Assembly: GCA_022826685.1 (NCBI GenBank)
Contig: JAJDUL010000054.1
Location: 1 to 64,000, forward strand
Origin: Gemmatimonadota bacterium
GTDB taxonomy: Bacteria; Gemmatimonadota; Gemmatimonadetes; Palauibacterales; Palauibacteraceae
Direction of reading: 5' to 3'
Length of the DNA stretch: 64,000 nt
Part shown: positions 42,187 to 52,388 of the stretch, in pieces
Layout of the letters: each line of letters starts with the position of its first letter
Numbering within the stretch: the stretch's first letter is position 1
Translations under genes and position numbers: made by a program
Notes under the pieces: generated by a model
The model's database searches: none
Seen by the model: the letters and a program-made list of their open reading frames with translations, nothing else
Told to the model about the DNA's origin: nothing

Positions 42187-43635
42187 ATGAGCGCAGGTTT
42201 CCGCAGAGCGAAGATCGTCAGCACGATCGGACCCGCCTCCTGGGACCGGGACGTGCTGCACGACCTGATTGAAGCCGGCTCCGACGCAATCCGCATCAAC
42301 TTCACCCACACCCCGACGGATCTCGCCGCCGGCCTGGTACGGAAGATCTCCGATATGGCCCGCGATGTCGGCCGGCCGGTGGCGATCATCGGCGATCTGG
42401 GCGGGCCGAAGATCCGGGTCGGGGATCTGCCCGGCGACCAGCTCGATATCGAGCCCGAAGGCACATACTGGTTCTTTCCCGAGGGCGAAGACGCTCCCGC
42501 GGACAGCTCGCCGCACCGCCGGATTCCGACCACCTACCCGGAGCTGGCCGAGGAGGTCGCGCCCGGAAACCGGATCCTGCTCGACGATGGCCACTTCGAG
42601 TTCGCGGTCCGCGAAGTCTCCGATGACCCGCCGTGGGTCTCGGCCGTGGCCTTCAGCGCCGGTGTCCTGAAGTCCCAGAAGGGGATCAACCTCCCGGGCG
42701 TGCGGGTCGGGGCACCGGCGCTGACCGAGAAGGACATCGCGGACATCGAGTTCTCCGTCGAGCAGGTCATCGACTACCTGGCGCTGAGCTTCGTGCGAGA
42801 GCCGGCCGACCTCGAGACGACCCGCCAGAAGATGGACCGCGGGTGCCTGCTCATCGCGAAGATCGAGAAGTCGCAGGCGCTCGAGAATCTGGCGGAGATC
42901 CTGCCTCTGAGCGACGCGGTCATGGTCGCGCGCGGCGACCTCGGCGTGGAGCTGCCGTACGAGGAAGTGCCGATGATCCAGAAGCGGATCATCCGCTTGG
43001 CGCAGGAACGGGCGCGGCCGGTGATTACGGCGACGCAGATGCTGGAATCGATGATCGAGAGCCCGCAGCCGACCCGGGCGGAGGTGTCGGACGTCGCGAA
43101 CGCATTGCTCGACGGCACCGATGCGGTGATGCTCTCGGCCGAGACCGCCGCGGGCGGGTATCCGGTGCGGGCCGTGCTTACGATGGACCGGGTCATCCGC
43201 CGCATCGAGCACGAGCGGCTGGGACGGACCGGGCGGGTCGGCAAACAGGTGGAGGGCTTCTCGAAGATCCAGCAGACCACGTCGGGCGCGATCGCGGCGT
43301 CGTCGCTCATCGCGGTCGAGCGCGTGGGCTCGCCGTTCATCGTGACGTTCACGCAGAGCGGCTACACGGCCCGCATCGTGTCGGCGCAGCGCCCCTCGGT
43401 CCCGATCCTGGCGATCACGGACCAGTGGAGGACGTACAACCAACTGGCGCTCGTGTGGGGCGTGCAACCGGTCCTCTTCCACGGCGGCATCAGCTATTCG
43501 AGCATGCTCGACAAGGCCCGGGATGTGGCTCTCGAGCTCGGCATGGGCGAGGCGGGACAGCGTTTCGTGGTGACGGCCGGAGTCCCCTTCCACGTCCCCG
43601 GCACGACCAACATGATGCGCGTCGAAGAGTTGTGA
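42187..43635 (+). CDS. pyk: Pyruvate kinase
   Basis: The protein is 482 aa with A, B and C domains. The start KIVSTIGPAS, substrate motifs IGDLGGPKIRVG and LLIAKIEKSQ, the PEP/Mg region MVARGDLGVELP, and the signature ATQMLESMIESPQPTRAEVSD are complete. The usual RxNFSHG is RINFTHT here, with Thr replacing Ser and Gly. It makes pyruvate and ATP from PEP and ADP. No extra C-terminal phosphohistidine domain is present. Confidence 0.95.
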   Translation: MSAGFRRAKIVSTIGPASWDRDVLHDLIEAGSDAIRINFTHTPTDLAAGLVRKISDMARDVGRPVAIIGDLGGPKIRVGDLPGDQLDIEPEGTYWFFPEGEDAPADSSPHRRIPTTYPELAEEVAPGNRILLDDGHFEFAVREVSDDPPWVSAVAFSAGVLKSQKGINLPGVRVGAPALTEKDIADIEFSVEQVIDYLALSFVREPADLETTRQKMDRGCLLIAKIEKSQALENLAEILPLSDAVMVARGDLGVELPYEEVPMIQKRIIRLAQERARPVITATQMLESMIESPQPTRAEVSDVANALLDGTDAVMLSAETAAGGYPVRAVLTMDRVIRRIEHERLGRTGRVGKQVEGFSKIQQTTSGAIAASSLIAVERVGSPFIVTFTQSGYTARIVSAQRPSVPILAITDQWRTYNQLALVWGVQPVLFHGGISYSSMLDKARDVALELGMGEAGQRFVVTAGVPFHVPGTTNMMRVEEL

Positions 43636-43665
43636 TCCGCCCCTTCCGCCACTGACGCCCGGCCC

Positions 43666-44439
43666 GTGAGAGTCCGTTTTCTCGGTACCGGTACTTCCTT
43701 CGGGGTTCCGGTGATCGGCTGCGACTGTGCGACCTGCCGCTCGCCGGACCCCAGGGACCGACGGACGCGCCACGGACTCCTCATCGAAACCGGCGGGACC
43801 CGTCTCCTCGTGGACACGCCCCCGGAACTTCGGCTTCAGCTGCTGCGGGCGGGCGTCGACCGGCTGGACGCCGTCTTTCTTTCGCACGAGCACGCGGACC
43901 ATACGCACGGAATCGACGATCTGCGGGTCTTTTCGCTGCGGCAGGGTCGGCCCGTCCCGGTCTACGTGGCGCGCGAGTTCGACGCCGGCATCCGGAGGCG
44001 CTTCTCCTATATCTGGGGAGACACCCCGCGCCAGCCCGGATCCGCCGTGCCCCGACTCGATCTGATCCTCTTCGACGACCGGGACGTCATCGAGCCCTGC
44101 GGGCTCCCGCTGCAGGTCGTTGCGCTTCCGCACGGAGCGTACCGCAGCTACGGGTTCCGCCTCGACGGTCTCGGGGTCCTGATCGACGCGAAGTCCGTAC
44201 CCGAGGATGCCATGGAGGTGTTCGCGGGCGTCGATGTTCTCGTCACGAACGCGCTCTGGTTCGGCGACCCGCACCCCGGACACTTCTCGATGGAGGAGGC
44301 CGCGGCGACGGCGCGCCGACTCGGGGCCCGACGCACCTACATCACGCACATCGCGCACAGGACGAGGCACGCGGAGATCGAGCGCCGCCTCCCGGCCGGC
44401 GTGATGCCGGCGTACGACGGACTGGTGGTGGAGCTGTGA
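43666..44439 (+). CDS. MBL-fold metallohydrolase, PhnP-like
   Basis: The protein is 257 aa. The N-terminus has the [18 protein letters not shown] motif, where cysteines bind a structural zinc in PhnP-like phosphodiesterases. The catalytic motif is [15 protein letters not shown], with later [10 protein letters not shown] and [11 protein letters not shown]. PhnP-type enzymes hydrolyse cyclic phosphodiesters, but this gene is not in a phosphonate cluster, so a housekeeping role as lipoate/RNase-Z-like hydrolase is equally likely. GTG start at 43666; its stop overlaps lepA. Confidence 0.87.
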   Translation: MRVRFLGTGTSFGVPVIGCDCATCRSPDPRDRRTRHGLLIETGGTRLLVDTPPELRLQLLRAGVDRLDAVFLSHEHADHTHGIDDLRVFSLRQGRPVPVYVAREFDAGIRRRFSYIWGDTPRQPGSAVPRLDLILFDDRDVIEPCGLPLQVVALPHGAYRSYGFRLDGLGVLIDAKSVPEDAMEVFAGVDVLVTNALWFGDPHPGHFSMEEAAATARRLGARRTYITHIAHRTRHAEIERRLPAGVMPAYDGLVVEL

Positions 44440-46250
44440 CGGCGTCCCGGACCACGGAGCACATCCGGAACTTCTCCATCATCGCGCACATCGACCACGG
44501 GAAGTCGACGCTGGCCGACCGGCTGCTCGAGCGTACCGGCGCGGTGGATGAGCGCCGGATGCGCAAGCAGGTCCTCGACACGATGGATCTGGAGCAGGAA
44601 CGCGGGATCACGATCAAGCTCAACGCGATCCGCATGGCCTACGGATACCGGGACGGGGTCGAGTATCAGCTCAACCTCATCGATACGCCGGGACACGTCG
44701 ACTTCGCCTACGAGGTGAGCCGGAGTCTGGCCGCATGCGAAGGGGCCCTCCTCGTCGTCGACGCCACGCAGGGCATCGAGGCGCAGACGCTCGCGAACCT
44801 CTTCCTCGCGCTCGAAGCGGATCTCGAGGTCGTCCCCGTCATCAACAAGATCGATCTTCCGGCGGCCGACCCGGAACGCGTGGCGGAGGAGATCTCGGAG
44901 TTGCTCGGTGTGGATCCCGCCTCGACGATCCGGACGTCGGCGAAGGAAGGGGTGGGGGTCGATGCGGTTCTCGACGCCATCGTCGAGCGCGTCCCGGCTC
45001 CGGGCGGAGACCCCGAGGCGCCTCTGCGGGCGCTGATCTTCGACTCGCAGTACGACCGCTATCGCGGAGCCACGCCCATGCTGCGCGTCGTGGATGGCGA
45101 ACTGCGCGAGGGCATGCGCATCGGGTTCGGACGCCACGACGCCGTCTACGACGTCGATGAGGTCGGCTTCATGCGCCTCGGGTTCGAGCGCGCCGGCGCC
45201 CTCCGCTGCGGGGAGGTCGGGTATCTCACGGCCCAGATCAAGAACGTGGGCCATACCCGCGTCGGGGATACGGTGCTGGACGCGGGAGACCGGGCCGCGG
45301 AGGTCCTCCCCGGCTACCGGGAAGCGAAACCGATGGTCTTCGCCGGCCTCTATCCGACGGACTCGGACCAGTTCGAGGAGCTCCGCGAGGCGCTCGAAAA
45401 GCTCCAGTTGAACGACGCCAGCCTCAACTACGAGCCGGAGACATCGGGCGCGCTCGGCTTCGGGTTCCGATGCGGTTTTCTGGGGCTCCTCCACCTGGAG
45501 ATCGTGCAGGAGAGACTCGACCGGGAGTTCGGCGTCGACCTCATCACGACGCTGCCCAGCGTGGAATACCAGGTGACGCTCACGAACGACGACGAGATCC
45601 AGCTCGAAAACCCGTCGAAGATGCCGGACCGCGTCCACATCAGCGAAGTGCGGGAGCCCTTCGTACGGGTTCGCGTCGTGTCGCCGGCCGAATACATTGG
45701 CGCGATCCAGAAGATCTGCCACGACCGGCGCGGGAAGTACGTCGACCTCCAGTACCTGGATCCGACCCGCGTCGAGATCTCGTATTCGATGCCCCTTGGC
45801 GAGATCGTACTCGACTTCTACGACAAGCTGAAGTCCGTCTCCCGCGGCTACGCTTCGCTCGACTACGAAGTGACGGGACACGAGCGATCGGACCTCGTGA
45901 AGCTGGACATCCTCCTCAACGGAGCGGCCGTGGACGCGCTCAGCGTCATCGTGCACCGAAGCCGGGCCTACGACTTCGGGCAGAAGATGGCCCGCAAGCT
46001 GAAGGAACTCATCCCGCGGCAGCTCTTCGACGTGGCGATCCAGGCGGCGATCGGGCGGGACGTGATCGCCAGGACGACGGTGAAGGCGCTGCGCAAGAAC
46101 GTGACCGCCAAGTGCTACGGAGGAGACATCACGCGAAAGCGCAAGCTCCTCGAGAAGCAGAGGGAGGGGAAGCGGCGGATGAAGCAGGTCGGCAGCGTCG
46201 AGATCCCCCAGGAGGCCTTTCTCGCCGTCCTGCAGGTCGAAAGCGACTAG
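44436..46250 (+). CDS. lepA: Elongation factor 4 (LepA)
   Basis: The protein is 604 aa, family length. The GTPase domain has [24 protein letters not shown] and [11 protein letters not shown]. LepA-specific features are the C-terminal domain with [19 protein letters not shown] and the terminal [18 protein letters not shown] motif. It acts on the ribosome in back-translocation or subunit maturation. The GTG start overlaps the PhnP-like gene (GTGA), an unusual neighbour, since lepB is a common partner elsewhere. Confidence 0.96.
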   Translation: MTASRTTEHIRNFSIIAHIDHGKSTLADRLLERTGAVDERRMRKQVLDTMDLEQERGITIKLNAIRMAYGYRDGVEYQLNLIDTPGHVDFAYEVSRSLAACEGALLVVDATQGIEAQTLANLFLALEADLEVVPVINKIDLPAADPERVAEEISELLGVDPASTIRTSAKEGVGVDAVLDAIVERVPAPGGDPEAPLRALIFDSQYDRYRGATPMLRVVDGELREGMRIGFGRHDAVYDVDEVGFMRLGFERAGALRCGEVGYLTAQIKNVGHTRVGDTVLDAGDRAAEVLPGYREAKPMVFAGLYPTDSDQFEELREALEKLQLNDASLNYEPETSGALGFGFRCGFLGLLHLEIVQERLDREFGVDLITTLPSVEYQVTLTNDDEIQLENPSKMPDRVHISEVREPFVRVRVVSPAEYIGAIQKICHDRRGKYVDLQYLDPTRVEISYSMPLGEIVLDFYDKLKSVSRGYASLDYEVTGHERSDLVKLDILLNGAAVDALSVIVHRSRAYDFGQKMARKLKELIPRQLFDVAIQAAIGRDVIARTTVKALRKNVTAKCYGGDITRKRKLLEKQREGKRRMKQVGSVEIPQEAFLAVLQVESD

Positions 46251-46380
46251 TGGGATTCCCGCGACACCCCATGATCGGCGGCTGGAGCGGTGCGGTCCGC
46301 CGGTCTATGATTCCCGTCCACGATCCTCCGAAGCGTGGTCGGCGGCGGATAGTCCCACCAGCTCGAAGCGGGCAGGGGAT

Positions 46381-47373
46381 GTGAGCGGAAGAAACCACAT
46401 CATCGGTGTCGATCTCGGGGGAACCACGATCAGCGTCGGCGCCGTCCCCGTGGACGGCGGCACCGTGCTCGGCATGCGCACGCTGCCCACGGACGCCCAC
46501 ATCGGCGCGAAATTCGTCGTGGACCGGATCGTGTCGATGATCCACGAGGTCAAGCGCGATGCCGCGCGTGAGGGCGGATTCGGGGAGGATGCGATCGTCG
46601 GGGTCGGGATGGGGGCGCCCGGCCCGCTGGACCGCGACACCGGCACCGTGATCGAGACGCCGAATCTGGGGTGGCGGAACTTCCCGCTCCGCGACCTGAT
46701 CGTGAAGGGGACCGGGCTCGAGACCGAACTCGACAACGACGCGAACGCGGCGACGCTCGGGGAGTGGTGGCAGGGTGCGGGGCGGGGAGTGGACAACCTC
46801 GTGGGGATCACTCTGGGGACGGGGATCGGCGGCGGCATCGTTCTCAACGGCGCACTCTACCACGGGGCCTCCGACGCGGCCGCGGAGATCGGACACATGA
46901 CGATCGATCCCACGGGCCGGAAGTGTGCGTGCGGCAACTACGGGTGCCTGGAAGCCTACGCCTCCGGGCCCGCGATCGCGGCCCGCGCGGTGGAAGGACT
47001 GAAGGCGGGCGCCAAGAGCATGCTGCTGGATCTCGTGGAAGGCGACCTGCGGGCGATAACGGCCGAAGCCGTATCCGATGCCATCGTGGCGGGCGACGAG
47101 TACGCCGCCGACGTGATGCGGGAGACCGCGGGGTACCTCGGGACCGGTCTGGCAAACCTCATCAACATTCTCAACCCCGAGATGATCGTGGTTTCGGGGG
47201 GAGTGACGCGTGCGGGCAGGCATCTCTTCGATCCGCTGCGCCGCGAGGTCAGGAAGCGGGCTCTGCGGCCGGCGGCCGAGGCGTGCCGGATCGTGCGCAC
47301 CGAACTCGGCGGCCTGGGGGGAGTCATCGGCGCCGCCGCCGTGTTCCGCGTCGCGCGGCTCGGATCCCTCTGA
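46381..47373 (+). CDS. ROK-family glucokinase
   Basis: The protein is 330 aa. The ATP-binding start IIGVDLGGTTISVGAV, the sugar motif NDANAATLGEWWQG, the catalytic ITLGTGIGGGIVLNG and the ROK zinc site CACGNYGCLEAYAS are present. It should phosphorylate glucose or a related hexose with ATP. GTG at 46381 follows GCAGGGGAT. The pfkB-type kinase gene follows by seven bases, suggesting joint sugar metabolism. Confidence 0.9.
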   Translation: MSGRNHIIGVDLGGTTISVGAVPVDGGTVLGMRTLPTDAHIGAKFVVDRIVSMIHEVKRDAAREGGFGEDAIVGVGMGAPGPLDRDTGTVIETPNLGWRNFPLRDLIVKGTGLETELDNDANAATLGEWWQGAGRGVDNLVGITLGTGIGGGIVLNGALYHGASDAAAEIGHMTIDPTGRKCACGNYGCLEAYASGPAIAARAVEGLKAGAKSMLLDLVEGDLRAITAEAVSDAIVAGDEYAADVMRETAGYLGTGLANLINILNPEMIVVSGGVTRAGRHLFDPLRREVRKRALRPAAEACRIVRTELGGLGGVIGAAAVFRVARLGSL

Positions 47374-47380
47374 GTCAGCG

Positions 47381-48406
47381 ATGCCGCGGCTCGGGATCGT
47401 CGGGACGATGGTGTGGGATACGATCCGCGCGCGGGACGTCGGCCGGGAGGAGCCGGTCGAGGAATGGGGGGGGATCGCCTACGCGCTGGCCGCCGCCGAC
47501 GCCGCCGCGGCAGAGGCCGGAGATGGCTGGACCCTGTTTCCCATCCTCAAGATCGGAAAGGACATGCGCGAGGCGGCGGATCTCTTCCTCGGGGAGCTCG
47601 AGCGGGTCGACTCCCTCGATGGCGTGTGGACCGTGACGGAACCGAACAACCGGGTCGAACTCGTTTACCTCGACGATGCGCGACGCTCCGAGAAGCTCAC
47701 CGGCGGAGTACCGGGCTGGACCCGGGAGGAGCTCGTGCCCCTCGCACGCTCGTGCGACGCGATCTACGTGAATTTCATCGCGGGCTGGGAGGTGGATCTC
47801 GCCGCCGCGGCGGCCCTCCGGACGGCGGCGGAGGGACCGGTCTACGCGGATCTGCACTCGTTGATGCTCGGCGTGGAGGCCGACGGAGTGCGCTCTCCGC
47901 GTCCGCTCGAAGACTGGCGTGCTTGGCTCTCCTGTTTCGATGTCGTGCAGCTGAACGAGGAGGAACTCGGCACGCTGGCCGCGGGCTGGGCAGATCCGTG
48001 GGCGCTGGCCGCGGACGTCGTGGGCCCGGTCACGCGCGGCCTCCTCGTCACGCTCGGGGAGCGCGGCGCGGCCTGGGTCGCGACCCGCGGCTTCTGGAAG
48101 GCGCCGACGGATCCGCGCCCGCAGCCCGGCGCCGTCGCGCCCGCGGAAGCGCTCGTGAGCGGGAAGGTGGCGCCCGAAGCACCGGTCTCGGGGGGCGACC
48201 CGACCGGCTGCGGTGATGTGTGGGGGGCGACCTGCTTCGTCACGATGTTGAGCGGCGAGGATCTCGAGTCGTCCGTCCGGGCGGCCACGCATGCGGCGCA
48301 ACGGAACGCCGGATTCCGCGGCGCATCCGGGCTCGGCGAATACCTCCGCTCCGAGACGGGCCTCCTGACCGGCAGGGCGGGAGGTCGGGTGCGGGGTCCC
48401 GCGTGA
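47381..48406 (+). CDS. PfkB-family carbohydrate kinase
   Basis: The protein is 341 aa. The N-terminus LGIVGTMVWDTI and the anion-hole motif SGGDPTGCGDVWGATC near residue 270, with the catalytic Asp, identify a ribokinase-like fold. An intervening QLNEEELGTLAAG segment is typical. Substrate unknown (a sugar or nucleoside). The ATG at 47381 follows the ROK gene; the stop overlaps the next GTG. The pairing with a STAS-ATPase gene is unusual. Confidence 0.85.
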   Translation: MPRLGIVGTMVWDTIRARDVGREEPVEEWGGIAYALAAADAAAAEAGDGWTLFPILKIGKDMREAADLFLGELERVDSLDGVWTVTEPNNRVELVYLDDARRSEKLTGGVPGWTREELVPLARSCDAIYVNFIAGWEVDLAAAAALRTAAEGPVYADLHSLMLGVEADGVRSPRPLEDWRAWLSCFDVVQLNEEELGTLAAGWADPWALAADVVGPVTRGLLVTLGERGAAWVATRGFWKAPTDPRPQPGAVAPAEALVSGKVAPEAPVSGGDPTGCGDVWGATCFVTMLSGEDLESSVRAATHAAQRNAGFRGASGLGEYLRSETGLLTGRAGGRVRGPA

Positions 48407-49305
48407 GCCGGGTCGTCCGCGTCCCCGAACGTCTGGACGAGTCCTCCTTCGAGACGCTGGTCCGGCGCGTCCGCTCGGAGGGAAATCCGAAGGCGCGTCT
48501 CCTGCTCGATGCCCGATCCGTCGGCTGGGTTTCGCCGTACGGGCTCATTGGCCTTCTGGCGGTCGGCCAGGAGGCGCGGCTGCGCACGGGACTGCCTCCG
48601 CTGATCGAGCCTCCGCGAGATTCCGAGGTCCGCTCCTACATCAACCGCATGCGCTTCTGGCCCGCGGCCGCTCAGGTGTTCGACTTGAAGCAGCTGCCGA
48701 AACCGTCTCTCGAGATCTCCGACGCCCTCATCGAAGTCACGACGATTCGCTCCCACGAGGACGTCCATTCGGTCGTGGAGGGCGTGCGGGACCGTGCGCA
48801 GCGCATCCTGCACGACCGGCTCGGCTACCCCCGCCCCGCCGTGATCCACTTCTCCATCATGCTGTCGGAGGTGTGCCAGAACATCCTCGAACACGCCAAC
48901 TCGATCGGCTGGGTGTGCGCGCAGCGATACCGGTGGCAGCGCCGTCTGGGCCGCGACGTGGTCGTGCTCGCCGTGATGGATGTGGGCGTGGGTTTCCAGG
49001 GCTCCCTGGGCGCCGAGCATGCGCGCCGATATGGAGAGCGCTGGTCGGCGGCCGCGGCGCTGGAGGCGGCCTTTCTGCGCGGAGAGTCGCGCTTCCAGGA
49101 TCCCGGTCGCGGCCAGGGCCTGCAGGCGATCCGGAGCCAGATCATCAAGTGGAACGGCGCCATCCGGATCCGAAGCGGCGATGCGAGTATCGCCCGGGTG
49201 CCGGACTGGGACGAAGGTGCGCCGCTCAGCACGAATCTGCCCCGCTTTCCCGGCGCTCAGGTACTGATCGTCCTGCCCGAGCGGGTCGAGAGCGAAAGGA
49301 CGTGA
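48403..49305 (+). CDS. STAS-like domain fused to a GHKL (anti-sigma-type) ATPase
   Basis: The protein is 300 aa. The first 90 residues resemble a STAS/MlaB domain (ARLLLDARSVGWVSPYGLIG). The rest is a histidine-kinase-like ATPase: N-box SEVCQNILEHA, G1 box VMDVGVGF and G2 box GRGQGLQAI. It lacks a phosphoacceptor His domain, so it resembles anti-sigma/RsbW-type Ser/Thr kinases rather than sensor kinases. It is coupled to the PfkB gene (GTGA) and followed four bases later by a STAS-like/winged-helix gene, a probable partner. Confidence 0.78.
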   Translation: MSRVVRVPERLDESSFETLVRRVRSEGNPKARLLLDARSVGWVSPYGLIGLLAVGQEARLRTGLPPLIEPPRDSEVRSYINRMRFWPAAAQVFDLKQLPKPSLEISDALIEVTTIRSHEDVHSVVEGVRDRAQRILHDRLGYPRPAVIHFSIMLSEVCQNILEHANSIGWVCAQRYRWQRRLGRDVVVLAVMDVGVGFQGSLGAEHARRYGERWSAAAALEAAFLRGESRFQDPGRGQGLQAIRSQIIKWNGAIRIRSGDASIARVPDWDEGAPLSTNLPRFPGAQVLIVLPERVESERT

Positions 49306-49309
49306 TTGC

Positions 49310-49885
49310 GTGAGGCCGGCGGTCGCTCACACGACGCTGTTCAGCTACCTCGTCACGCGTCCCACCGGCCGGACGGTGCGGGCGACGGTCGAACGCCAGA
49401 TCGCCGATGCGGGCCGCACGGTCCTCGCGGTCCTCGACCTGCGCCACGTCCCCGTGATCGATTTTTCCTGCGCGGACGAGATCGTCGCGAAGCTCGTCCT
49501 GCTTGCGTCGGACGCCTCCACGCACCGGTCCTTCATCCTCTTTCGCGGGATCGCGGAGCACCACCTCGGACCGATCGACTCGGTCCTCCGGCGCCGGGGG
49601 CTCGCGGCCGCGGCCGAGAGCACCGATGGGGAACCGCTATTGATGGGCGCGCTCGATCCCGGCGCCACCGCGGTGTGGCGCGAGATCTGGAGTCTCGGCC
49701 GCACGGGCGTGTCACCGCTCGCCGACCGGCTCGAACTTCCTCTCGACCGGGTGCGCGGGCTGCTCGATGACCTTGTCGCCCGGGCGCTCGTGATTCGTGA
49801 CGGCGAGCGCTACGTGTCGCTCCACCACGCCCTGCTCGACGCGGGACCGACGTCTCCCGCTCCCACGGACCTTCGGGACCCATGA
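49310..49885 (+). CDS. STAS-like protein with C-terminal winged helix
   Basis: The protein is 191 aa. Residues 1-100 have a STAS/DUF4325-like pattern, VLDLRHVPVIDFSCADEIVA, where Ser53 is in the position phosphorylated in anti-sigma-antagonists. The C-terminal 70 residues form a winged-helix-like module (ADRLELPLDRVRGLLDDLVA then LVIRDGERYVSLHH). GTG start at 49310 and stop overlapping the penicillin acylase gene. It is probably the partner or substrate of the ATPase at 48403, and might bind DNA. Confidence 0.68.
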   Translation: MRPAVAHTTLFSYLVTRPTGRTVRATVERQIADAGRTVLAVLDLRHVPVIDFSCADEIVAKLVLLASDASTHRSFILFRGIAEHHLGPIDSVLRRRGLAAAAESTDGEPLLMGALDPGATAVWREIWSLGRTGVSPLADRLELPLDRVRGLLDDLVARALVIRDGERYVSLHHALLDAGPTSPAPTDLRDP

Positions 49886-52281
49886 GCCTTCGGCGCCGTG
49901 CGGGAGTCGGACTGGCGGCCAGCCTTGCGATCGTGGGAGTTCTCACGACGTTTGCTTGGTTCCATCTGCAACGATCCATGCAGCCTCGATCCGGCCGGCA
50001 CCTCCTGCCCGGTCTGGCGGAGCCCGCCGCGGTAACGTTCGACGAATGGGCGGTTCCCTCCATCGCCGCCGGGACCGAAGTCGACGCCATGCGCGTCCAG
50101 GGCTTCATCCACGCCTCCGACCGGTTGTGGCAGTTGGAGCTCTTCCAGCGGGTCGCGCGCGGACGTCTGGCCGAACTCTTCGGTCCGATCGGCATCGACG
50201 CGGACCGCCTCGCGCGTACGCTGGACCTGTGGTCGGCGGCGGGCCGCGAACTCGACGACATCGGGGAGACGGATCGGGTCCTCCTCGAGGCATACGCGGA
50301 GGGCGTCAACGCTCGCATCGCAAGTTGGCGCGGGCCGTGGCCTCCCGAATTCCTCATCCTCGGCATCGAGCCGCAGCCGTGGAGTCCGCAGGCGTCCCTT
50401 TCGATCGGCCGCATCATGTCGCTGGACCTCTCGGAGTGGCGGGAGGAACTGGACCGGATGACCGCGCTCGCTACGCTCGACGCGGATCACCGGCGGGCGC
50501 TGGGGGCCGGATACCCGGCCTGGGGACCCACCATCCTCCAGGACACCCTCCCCTCAGGCACGGCGCCGCCTCGGATCGCCGTTGCGCCGACCCCGATTCC
50601 CCCGGATCCGGGCGTCGCGGCCTCGTCCCCCGATCCTCTGATCTACCTTTCCCGCTTCGGCTTCCACGCCTCGAACTCCTGGGCGCTGGCGGGATCGCGC
50701 ACTGCGAATGGCGCTCCACTGCTCGCGAACGACATGCATCTCGCCCTCCGGGCGCCGTCCACCTGGTACCTCAACTCCATCGCGGCCGAGGATCCGGAGC
50801 TGGCCGTCGCGGGCCTGTCGATCCCGGGAACCCCCGGCGTCATCGTCGGACTCAACCGGGATATCGCATGGTCGTTCACGAACGCGGAGGTGGACGACGC
50901 GGACTTCGTCGTCGAAGGCATCAACCTCGACGGGTCGATGTATCGCGACGCCGGCGATTGGCGACCCTTCGAGACCCGCACGGAGGAGATCCGCGTGCGG
51001 GGGCGCGACGAGCCGGAGACCTGGGTCGTACGTTCGACGGCACGTGGCCCGGTGATCACGGATGTCGTGCCGGCCGGAGGACTCACGCTGTCGCTGCTGT
51101 GGACCGGGCTCGCACCCGGGGGTCCTTTCGCGGCTCTCCTCGAGATGAACCGGGCCTCCGACGTGGACGCGTTCGTGGCGGCGGTCGCGCACTTTCGTTC
51201 GCCTCACCAGAACGTGGTCTATGCCGCGTCGAGCGGAGAGATCGGCTACCGCATGGCCGGGTCCGTGCCCCTGCGCCCCGCTGGAGAAGGCGCCTCTCCG
51301 ATCTCCTTCGAGCGCCTGCCCGCGGGCTGGCCGGGCTTCTGGCCACCGGAGGCGATGCCCGCGTTGCGAGACCCGGAGCGGGGATATCTCGTCAGTGCGA
51401 ACAACCTCCAGGCCCGGGCACTCTTCGGACGGGTGGGCGCCTACTATCCGGCGCCGTTCCGCGCCCGGCGCATCGATGACCTCGTGTCTCGCGCGACCGG
51501 CTGGACGGTGGAGGACATGCGCGAGACGCAACTGGACAGCCACAGCCTCTGGGCGGAGCGCTACCGGCCACGCGCCGTGCGGGCCGCCCGCCGCGCGGGT
51601 CTCGATTCCCTCGCGCTCCAGCTCGAGGGCTGGGATCTGCGCACCGAGACGGCCTCCAGGGGCGCCGTACCCTTCTTCACCTGGCTCTACCGACTGCGCG
51701 AACTCATCGTCGCCGATGAGTTCGAGGACGGAGATGGCTGGTTCCCCGATCTCGCGTTCATGGAGATCGTCGAAACCGGAGACAGTGCCTGGATCGACGA
51801 TGCGCGCACGCCGGAGGTCGAGCGCCTGGAAGCGCTGGAAGAAGAGGCGGCTCGCACCGCGGCGGCCGCGCCCGCGGGTTCATGGGGGGAGGTCCATCGC
51901 GAGCGGTCGGCCCACCCGCTCGGAACCGTGGCGCTGCTCGACCGCCTGTTCGGCTTCCACGTCGGGCCCTATCCGTCGCGTGGCGGCCCCCACACGGTTC
52001 GCCCCGACGCCCCGTCGCTGAGATCGCGTCTCGACTCCACCGCGTGGACGTTCCCGGTCGTGAGCGAGTACGGTCCCAGCGCGAGATTCGTCGCTCGCGC
52101 CGCGCCCGCGGACATGGCGGGCTACTTCCTGCTGCCCACGGGCCAGGCCGGCAACCCGCTCGATCCACACTATCGAGACATGGGGGCCGTGTGGACCGAG
52201 AGTCCGCTCATCCAGCTCCGCCCGGGCCGGCCGTCCACGAGGGTGGAGAGCGAGCTTCTTTTTCTGCCCGGCTCTCGTTGA
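49882..52281 (+). CDS. Penicillin acylase family (Ntn) amidohydrolase
   Basis: The protein is 799 aa. An N-terminal membrane anchor or signal (residues 8-28, VGLAASLAIVGVLTTFAWF) precedes the alpha domain. Autocleavage is expected before Ser264 in FHASNSWALAG, which becomes the N-terminal nucleophile of the beta subunit; the conserved NDMHL and WSFTNAEVDDADF motifs follow. The enzyme hydrolyses acyl amides, such as acyl-homoserine lactones or aromatic amides. It could be a quorum-quenching or scavenging enzyme. ATG overlaps the previous stop (ATGA). Confidence 0.9.
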   Translation: MSLRRRAGVGLAASLAIVGVLTTFAWFHLQRSMQPRSGRHLLPGLAEPAAVTFDEWAVPSIAAGTEVDAMRVQGFIHASDRLWQLELFQRVARGRLAELFGPIGIDADRLARTLDLWSAAGRELDDIGETDRVLLEAYAEGVNARIASWRGPWPPEFLILGIEPQPWSPQASLSIGRIMSLDLSEWREELDRMTALATLDADHRRALGAGYPAWGPTILQDTLPSGTAPPRIAVAPTPIPPDPGVAASSPDPLIYLSRFGFHASNSWALAGSRTANGAPLLANDMHLALRAPSTWYLNSIAAEDPELAVAGLSIPGTPGVIVGLNRDIAWSFTNAEVDDADFVVEGINLDGSMYRDAGDWRPFETRTEEIRVRGRDEPETWVVRSTARGPVITDVVPAGGLTLSLLWTGLAPGGPFAALLEMNRASDVDAFVAAVAHFRSPHQNVVYAASSGEIGYRMAGSVPLRPAGEGASPISFERLPAGWPGFWPPEAMPALRDPERGYLVSANNLQARALFGRVGAYYPAPFRARRIDDLVSRATGWTVEDMRETQLDSHSLWAERYRPRAVRAARRAGLDSLALQLEGWDLRTETASRGAVPFFTWLYRLRELIVADEFEDGDGWFPDLAFMEIVETGDSAWIDDARTPEVERLEALEEEAARTAAAAPAGSWGEVHRERSAHPLGTVALLDRLFGFHVGPYPSRGGPHTVRPDAPSLRSRLDSTAWTFPVVSEYGPSARFVARAAPADMAGYFLLPTGQAGNPLDPHYRDMGAVWTESPLIQLRPGRPSTRVESELLFLPGSR

Positions 52282-52295
52282 CCGCCGGACGGCGG
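52282..52295 (+). terminator. Weak hairpin after the penicillin acylase gene
   Basis: CCGCC-GGAC-GGCGG directly follows the stop codon and is followed by a T-containing but not uniform tract (AATCCTACCTTTCTC). A weak terminator at best. Confidence 0.3.
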
Positions 52296-52388
52296 AATCC
52301 TACCTTTCTCAAGCCCTCCGGAACGTCGACTTCGGGTGTCCGCAGGGCACGGAAACGCTCCCCCGACCCGCGCCAGGATCCAGAAGAT

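Noticed and set aside
41848-44370. Minus-strand open frame of 840 codons
   Set aside because: It is antisense to pyruvate kinase and the PhnP-like gene, both unambiguous; no domain was recognised in it.
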